Assembly: GCA_903813345.2 (NCBI GenBank)
Contig: CAIIXF020000003.1
Coordinates: forward strand, 19,666,931-19,730,930
DNA from: Owenia fusiformis
Taxonomy: Eukaryota; Annelida; Polychaeta; Sabellida; Oweniidae
Reading direction: 5' to 3'
Length of the DNA: 64,000 nt
In this document: positions 48,701 through 57,700 of the stretch, piece after piece
Layout: each line of letters starts with the position of its first letter
How positions within the stretch are numbered: position 1 is the stretch's first letter
Program-made: the position numbers and the translations under genes
The notes under the pieces: model-generated
The model's database searches: none
Told to the model about the DNA's origin: nothing
What the model saw: the letters and a program-made list of their open reading frames with translations, nothing else

Positions 48701-51700
48701 CAAGTCACACTCCCCTAATTCCTCGTTTCTCCTGATATCCTTATGGGTCATGGTTAAGTGGTTTTCTACTTCTTTTTTAGAGCTTCTAAGGGTACCATTC
48801 TTCTTCTGGCCTAGTAGTTCCTTGACAAATCCAAAAGGGTCCTTTGTAAAAGATGCTCTTCTCTTCGAGCGTTCTCTTCTACGTCTCCTGTGATATTCTG
48901 CTCTTCTTAATGTTTTGAGTTTACATCTGGCTATATCTCTAAGTTCGCTAAGTGCGTTTCTCTCTACAGGTCCAGCATGTTTGTACCTTTTCTTCAGATC
49001 TCTTAGTTGCTTTCTCACCTCTTTAATATCCTTCTGTCTTCTACTAATGTTAACAGTTTGTGATTTTAAATGGCATTTTCCTTCGACTCCAAATCTGTCT
49101 GATGCAATTGAGTATATGATGGTTGTCATGGCTTGTATCTTCTTTTCAACTGGTCCACTTAGAGAAGACTCCAAAATTGATTCTAAGTCTTCATCCAGAT
49201 TACTCCATTCCTCTTTCTTTGTGGCATTAGGCCATTTAATCCTCTGGAGTCTCTCTTCTTTAGCTTTGGCAGTCTCATTCGTCTTTGGAACTTGGACGTT
49301 CCTGGCACTGTGGTTTTTGTCCTGGCCTGGCCCCTCCTTCGTCTTATCAGGTGTCCCTGAGCGCTGTTCCATCTCCGACTGAGACTGGCACCGCGACTTG
49401 CCTTGGTGAATTTTAAGTCCTCTGTCGTTTTTGCATTCTTTGCCGCAACTGCATATTCTGCCTCTGTTCAATGTCCTTGTCCTTGGGCGTGCTAAGTCGA
49501 TATTCTGTATTCCTTCTGTTTGTGTAGATTGCTCATCCTCCCCCCCTCTCGGGCAATCTTGAGGGTGTTTTTCTTTAAGTTGTGACGTAGCTTGATGTGT
49601 GGGTTGCTTCTTCACAGAAGCTGCATTTCGGGCTGCTGACCCAATTTGCCCCGGTCCTATAACTTAACAAATACTGTTTAGATTGACTTCAATTTTTTTC
49701 TAAATCATCTACATGTTCTCAGAAGTTCAAATCTGACTTTAGATTTGACATTTGACCTTCAATGACCTTCTCAAGGTCAAAAAGGTCTTTTTTCAACTTG
49801 CTTCACATTGACTAATTTTTTTTTCAAAATCATCTACATGTTCTCAGAAATTCAAATCTGACTTTAGATTTGACATTTGACCTTTAAATCTAACTTTAGA
49901 TTGGACATTTGACCTTCAATGACCTTCTCAAGGTCAAAAAAGGTCAAAAAGGTCTGTTTTCAACTTGCTTCAAATTGACTAAATTTTTTTTTCAAAATCA
50001 TCTATGTGTTCTCAGAAATTCAAATCTGACTTAAGATTTGACTTAACATTTGACATTTGACCTTCAATGACCTTCTCAAGGTCAAAAAAGGTCAAAAAGG
50101 TCTGTTTTCAACTTGCTTCAAATTGACTAAAAAAAATTTTCAAAATCATCTACGTGTTCTCAGAAATTCAAATCTGACTTTAGATTTGACATAAGATTTG
50201 ACATTTGACCTTCAATGACCTTCTCAAAGTCAAAAAAGGTCAAAAAGGTCTTTTTTCAACTTGCTTCAAATTGACTAAATTTTTTTTTCAAAATCATCTA
50301 CATGTTCTCAGAAATTCAAATCTGACTTTAGATTTGACATTTGACCTTCAATGACCTTCTCAATGTCAAAAAAGGTCAAAAAGGTATTTTTTCATCTTGC
50401 TTCAAATTGACTAAAAATTTTTTTCAAAATCATCTACATGTTCTCAGAAATTCAAATATGACTTTAGATTTGACTTTAGATTTCACATTTGACCTTCAAT
50501 GACCTTCTCAAGGTCAAAAAAGGTCAAAAAGGTCTTTTTTCAACTTGCTTCAAATTGACTAATTTTTTTTTTCAAAATCATCTACATGTTCTCAGAAATT
50601 CAAATCTGACTTTAGATTTGACATTTGACCTTTAATGACCTTCTCAAGGTCAAAAAAGGTCAAAAAGGTCTGTTTTCAACTTGCTTCAAATTGACCAAAT
50701 TTTTTTTTCAAAATCATCTACATCTTTTCAGAAGTTCAAATTTGACTTTACAAGTTCTCAGAAGTTCAAATCTGACTTTAGATTTGACCTTTGACCTTCA
50801 ATGACCTTCTCAAGGTCAAAAAGGTCTTTTTTCAACTTGCTTCAAATTGACTAAGTTTTTTTTTCAAAATCATCTACATGTTCTCAGAAATTCAAATCTG
50901 ACTTTAGATTTGACATTTGACCTTCAATGACCTTCTCAATGTCAAAAAAGGTATTATTTCATCTTGCTTCAAATTGACTAAAAATTTTTTTCAAAATCAT
51001 CTACATGTTCTCAAAAATTCAATTATGACTTTAGATTTGACTTTAGATTTGACATTTGACCTTCAATGACCTTCTCAAGGTCGAAAAGGTCTTTTTTCAA
51101 CTTGCTTCAAATTGACTAATTTTTTTTTCAAAATCATCTACATGTTCTCAGAAATTCAAATCTGACTTTAGATTTGGCATTTGACCTTTAATGACCTTCT
51201 CAAGGTCAAAAAAGGTCAAAAAGGTCTGTGTTCAACTTGCTTCAAATTGACCAAATTTTTTTTTCAAAATCATCTACATCTTTTCAGAAGTTCAAATTTG
51301 ACTTTACAAGTTCTCAGAAGTTCAAATCTGACTTTAGATTTGACCTTTGACCTTCAATGACCTTCTCAAGGTCAAAAAGGTCTTTTTTCAACTTGCTTCA
51401 AATTGACTAATTTTTTTTCAAAATCATCTACATGTTCTCAGAAGTTCAAATCTGACTTTAGATTTGACATTTGACCTTCAATGACCTTTTCAAGGTCAAA
51501 AAGGTCTTTTTTCAACTTGCTTCAAATTTACTTAATTTTTTTTTCAAAATCATCTACATGTTCTCAGAAGTTCAAATCTGACTTTACATTTGACATTTGA
51601 CCTTCAATGACCTTCTCAATGTCAAAAAAAAGTCAAAGAGGTATTTTTTCAACTTGCTTTAAATTGACCAAATTGTTTTAGGTGGTGACATTTTGTCATG

Positions 51701-54700
51701 TTAATGCCTTGTCTGATTTGCTGACTGATTGACTTTTGTAGAGACTGAATTAAAAAGAACATTTTTTTTATTCTGTAAGATCGGGACACCTTTTGTAATA
51801 TTGAATATATTTGATATTTTTCAGACTCATCTGATATGCACTGTACCTGCATACCGTGACCAATCATTGAGAGAGTCGAAGGTTGTTGAAATTATAGTGT
51901 CTGCTGGTGGTAAGAAGAGTGAGCCTCAATGTTTCACATACATCCCAAGTAGGTCTTTTGTTCTACTCAAATCCCTTAATATTTTCCCTAACCGACGTTG
52001 TACCTCATTCATAACATGTTAACACATACATAGCAACATCATATTATTTTGTTCTAGTTTAAACTTCAGTTTCCATGGTAATTTTACCTGATTTTCTAGT
52101 CTGTTTGTTACATGGTGTGTCTCTGATTCTATATTACACACGGGTGAGAGTTTCATCGTAAATTATTTCAGTTTAGTCATTTTGAAAATACTGGTATCCG
52201 CACAGACTGTGTTCCAAGTTGATGCCACGAGGCATGTTATCTTGGGCCATTTCTGTTTTTATACGAAGAACTCTTCTTCCGTTAGACAAGTCTTCGTATA
52301 TTCTCATGCTTTAAATGAGTATATGAATTAAAAGATGGCAGGGTTGTCTATGAAATTCAGTCGTGGGGTGGTTCATGAGCATCAACTTGAAAGCTTTGTG
52401 CGGAGGATATTGAGAATTTTTAGCCATGGTATAAATGGGGTACAGTCTGCCAGTAAATGATCTTCTAAAAATAATCTTCATAATTCATTTTACGTCATCG
52501 TCCACTATTAAAAAAGTTCTTTCTGCAAATCAATAATAGTAATTTGAAACTGGTTGAAATAAAGAAAATCTTTTAGATCACAATTTTAATAAAATAGCAT
52601 TTCAATTGATTTTGCAGGAAGAAACTGCGATCTTTTTTGATCCACCATCTTGGCCATCCCTCCTTTAAGATTTTAGGTTTCCATAGAGACATGTGTGAAA
52701 CACCACATATTAATTTTAAATAACCATTTTTACTCATAAAACATGGTGTTCTTGTTAACGAACACAAAACATGATCATGGGTGATAAAGGTTTTTTTGAT
52801 GAATAATTATCGAACCTCTATCGAAACTAAGAAAGAAAAAATAGGCAAAATTTTTATTAATTTTGATTGAGCAATATTCAGGCAAAATAAAAGTCTGTAA
52901 TTAAACAAACTGGCAGGGTCGGTTTCATTTTTTTTTATTTTGTGACATAATGCAGTTCCTTCACAGAATTATATTTGCATACTTCCAGAATTTTCAATTT
53001 TATTTTCAACTCATATCGAGCCATGTCTGTTGCACATATAAAAAATTGTGCAGTTTTGAGAAGTCATTGAACTAAGTACAATATGTTCAAATTCAAAAGC
53101 ATTGACCAAAATGAAAAGAATCAAACATATTGATCACTAAAAATTTTCATTTAGACAACTATACATGGTTGAATTGACTGTTTAACTACTGCATTTTGTC
53201 AGCATTATCTCTATAGTAACTCAGGGATGTTGTTGCCCCTTAAAATTTTGACCAAAAGAACTTTTCGGTCCACTCCTCTTTTGTTTTTAATAACACCCCT
53301 GGGCTACTACACGGCTATCCTCATAGACCAACTTGCATCAAAATTTTTGGCAATTTTGCCTTATTTTCGGCGTGGAGATTCGACCACTTATAAGTGCAAG
53401 TTATATATGATGGTTATCCATGCGTATTTATTGTATAAATGTAAATTATGTATTAAAAATGCCAAATGTGATTTTGGTCGAGCGCAGTTTAAATTCAAAA
53501 GGCAAAAATGTTCAACTTTTAAGATTTTAGAAACCATTTGCTCAATATGATCTCTACCTGAATTTTTAAGAATGATCTAATAACACATCTACTTCAATCT
53601 ATAAAAAATATTTATGTAATGGACATTTTTGGAAGAAAATGGCTTTTAACTTCACATTTGGCTACTTTCTTATTGTTTCTATTTTGCGAGTTACTGTCTC
53701 AAAATTAGAACTGCTTAATTGTGACATTAGCCACAAAATAGATACAGTATTCAATGTATAAATTCAGTATGGATTGTGTCTGTATGTGAGAATGAATGGC
53801 AGAGGACAAGGTATGAACAATTTTTTATTCTAAATAACTCAAATCAATAAATCTGAAAACTAGAGCTTTTAAACTGGAGTTATGATTGTAAAGTATGTTT
53901 AAAATTTGAAATTAATGCAATCTCTTTCTGCCACTGCTTCATTATAGGCCTAAATAGCACTATAGTAAGATTTGTCTTCTTCATAGATAAGAACCTGATC
54001 TTGATCATAGAAATATTGAATTATTTATCAAAGAGGATGACTGTCGAGGAAACCAAAACTATCAGAGTGGACACTTGATCTGAAAATTGGCAGATTTCTT
54101 GATTCACTCAATTGAATTTCAGTGTGATAAAGCCTCCGGAAACCTTATTCAATTCCTCGAAGCATGAAGAGGACAAAATGCAACAACTTGGGGATGGTGG
54201 GAGGATCTTTGTAAATTTATCATTTCTTTTCCCCATACCTCTATAGAATTTCTTTCCCATAGTGTTTCTTTCTTTTTGAAATTACTAGGTCAGCAAGGGG
54301 CATATCCATATTGAGGGCAAGGACTTAAAATAGGATGTTCCAGTTAACTTCAGAATACCAATAAAATCGAAATCAGAAAAATTATTTCTACCATCTGTCA
54401 AAATATTAATTTCATTAATCATTTGGTATGGGAGATGATAACCATCGAGATCAGGATGAAAATCATTTAGTATGGGAGAAGAGTACCATTAAGTATGTGA
54501 GAGAATTACCATTTAGTATGAGAGAAGAGTACCATTAAGTATGTGAGAGAATTACCATTTAGTATGAGAGAAGAGTACCATTAAGTATGTGAGAGAATTA
54601 CCATTTAGTATGGGAGAAGAGTACCATTAAGTATGTGAGAGAATTACCATTTAGTATGGGAGAAGATTAACATTAAGTATGTGAGAGAATTATCATTTAA

Positions 54701-57700
54701 TATGGGAGATGATTACCATGAAGTATTTTAAAAAAGATGTAATTAAGTATGGGAGAAGATTACCATAGATTATCTGAGGAATTGCCAATTAGTATGGGAG
54801 ATGATTACCATTAAGTATGTGATGTAATTAGCAATCAGTATAGGAGATGATTACCATTTAGTATGGGAGATGATTACCACAAAGTATGTGAGAAAATTAC
54901 CATTTAGTATTGGAGATGATTACCATTAAGTATACGAGAGAATTACCATTAATTATGGGAGATGATTATTATTAAATATCAGAGAGAATTATCATTTAGT
55001 ATGGGAGATTAATATCATTAAGTATGTAAGAGAATTACGATTTAGTGTGGGAGATGGGAACTATTAAGCATTTTAGATGAATACCATTTAGTATGTGAGA
55101 GGATGATTATTTTATATATGATGAAGACCATTTAGTATGTAATATGATAATACATAGTATTTAAGAGGATAACAATTTAATATGGGAGATGATAACCATA
55201 AGTTTGTGAGAGGATGCCATTTAGCATATGAGATTTTGGGAAATGATAACTATTGTGTATGTGATGACAGCCATTTAGTATGTGATAGAATACCATTTAT
55301 TATGTGAGAGTGTGTTATTTAGTATGGGAGATGATAGCCACTGAGTATGTGATGACAGCCATTTAGTATGTGAGTGTGCTATTTAGTATGGGAGATGATA
55401 GCCACTGAGTATGTGATGACAGCCATTTAGTATGTGATAGAATACCATTTATTATGTGAGAGTGTGCTATTTAGTATGGGAGATGATAGCCACTGAGTAT
55501 GTGATGACAACCATTTAGTATGTAATAGAATACCATTTATTATGTGAGAGTGTGCTATTTAGTATGGGAGATGATAGCCACTGAGTATGTGATCACAACC
55601 ATTTATTTGTTAGAGAGTGCTATTTAGTATGGGAGATGATAGCCACTGACTATGTGATCACAACCATTTATTTGTTAGAGTGTGCTATTTAGTATGGGAG
55701 ATGATAGCCACTGAGTATGTGATGACAACCATTTATTTGTTAGAGTGTGCTATTTAGTATGGGAGATGATAGCCACTGAGTATGTGATGACAACCATTTA
55801 TTTGTTAGATTGTGCTATTTAGTATGGGAGATGATAGCCACTGAGTATGTGATCACAACCATTTATTTGTTAGAGTGTGCTATTTAGTATGGGAGATGAT
55901 AGCCACTGAGTATGTGATGACAACCATTTATTTGTTAGAGTGTGCTATTTAGTATGGGAGATGATAGCCACTGAGTATGTGATGACAACCATTTATTTGT
56001 TAGAGTGTGCTATTTAGTATGGGAGATGATAGCCACTGAGTATGTGATGACAACCATTTAGTATGTAATAGAATACCATTTATTATGTGAGAGTGTGCTA
56101 TTTAGTATGGGAGATGATAGCCACTGAGTATGTGATCACAACCATTTATTTGTTAGAGAGTGCTATTTAGTATGGGAGATGATAGCCACTGAGTATGTGA
56201 TCACAACCATTTATTTGTTAGAGTGTGCTATTTAGTATGGGAGATGATAGCCACTGAGTATGTGATGACAACCATTTATTTGTTAGAGTGTGCTATTTAG
56301 TATGGGAGATGATAGCCACTGAGTATGTGATGACAACCATTTATTTGTTAGAGTATGCTATTTAGTATGGGAGATGATAGCCACTGAGTATGTGATCACA
56401 ACCATTTATTTGTTAGAGTGTGCTATTTAGTATGGGAGATGATAGCCACTGAGTATGTGATGACAACCATTTATTTGTTAGAGTGTGCTATTTAGTATGG
56501 GAGATGATAGCCACTGAGTATGTGATGACAACCATTTATTTGTTAGAGTGTGCTATTTAGTATGGGAGATGATAGCCACTGAGTATGTGATGACAATCAT
56601 GTAGTATGTGAGAGTATACCATGAGCATGGGAGGTGATAACTTTTAAGTATGTGAGGTTAACCTTTAACTATGTTATATGATAATCATCTATTCAATGAT
56701 TTTAAAAATTATGATGATTGGACAAGAATTGAAACTGCATGAGAGAACAATGAAATTATGATATCATTAAAAGTATGAGAAATGTGTGAAATGAATTAAG
56801 ATTGTGTGAGAAGACCCATTCAGAGATGTGATGTGAAACTGACTGACCTTGTGTTGCTAATCATGTACTCTTGCACCCCACTACAGCATGGCGCAGGATG
56901 TCTGGCAGAGGATGATCTGACAATACATTGTTAGCTTTAAACTTAGAAGGAACGATACATCCGTGCACGTTTGTGCGGAAGTCGGGCAAGGTTACGAATT
57001 TAAACTTTTTCTGGGTTCTGAACCCCATGCCTGATGTTTGAACATAGGTGTCGCCACAAGCGGATGTGATTGCCCCATTTTTCTATATTTTTATATTTGT
57101 CCTAGTTGCGTGGTCCTGTATAGCTATTCTCTAGGCTACATCTAGATCCCAGCATGCCAAAAAACAAAGGTCAAGGTCAGTGTTTTTCATGAGCTCTGAT
57201 TCAACCAGTAGTTGTAAGTATTTTTCATAGATGGCGTTGGCATGTCATACTAATAGTTTTTGTCACAAAGTGGCGATTCCAATGTCCAAACCAAGGCAAG
57301 GAGAGTTCAAACCGAATAACATTACAACTCTTTTGGATTTTACGATTTGAGCATGTAAAAGTACAACTACTCGTATTATGATTGTTATGTAAGTAAAAAA
57401 ATGTCTTAGATTCACTATCAGCTAATAATAAATCTAGAGTGACAGTTCAATCTGGGAGTAGAGTTGTACTATTCAAAATTCAAAATTATTTTATCGAATT
57501 TTTGATTTTTGGATGTTAATGATTTGTAAATGTTGTTTCATGTGTTCCCATGATTCCATTTCAGCTTTGATACCAAGATAGACGACTTAAATTAAGGGGA
57601 CCTTAATATTTTATGATATGCTTTAATATTTCACATCGCAGGCTACTAACTCCCCCTGGTGGACAATCAAAGAAGCTGTACATTTTACACACACTAACGT

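Larger units (their letters stand above)
41427..51712 (+). mobile_element. Outer repeat with internal satellite, split by nested retrotransposons
   Basis: The left end (41427) has 'ttattatgtcaccaccaaaa' and 'gtggtgacatattgttatgg'; the right end has 'ggtggtgacattttgtcatg' and 'ttaatgccttgt' (51712). These are the two ends of the short repeats at 3164, 4919, 27215 and 60300. Here they are 10.3 kb apart because an R2/HERO-like element (about 41730-49656) sits between 'cttctattagtaatg' and 'tataacttaacaaatactg', and the element's own satellite fills 49680-51672. That the two ends belong to one insertion is inferred. Confidence 0.6.

Noticed and set aside
47478-49382. Further long plus-strand open frames (210 and 155 codons)
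   Set aside because: Both are antisense to the RT-encoding frame, with composition reflecting the opposite strand.
49670-51672. CRISPR-like array
   Set aside because: Units are contiguous tandem repeats without unique spacers, in an animal genome.
53227-53550. 107-codon open frame in NFAT5 intron 7
   Set aside because: No domain, no splice context, and AT-rich chance length.
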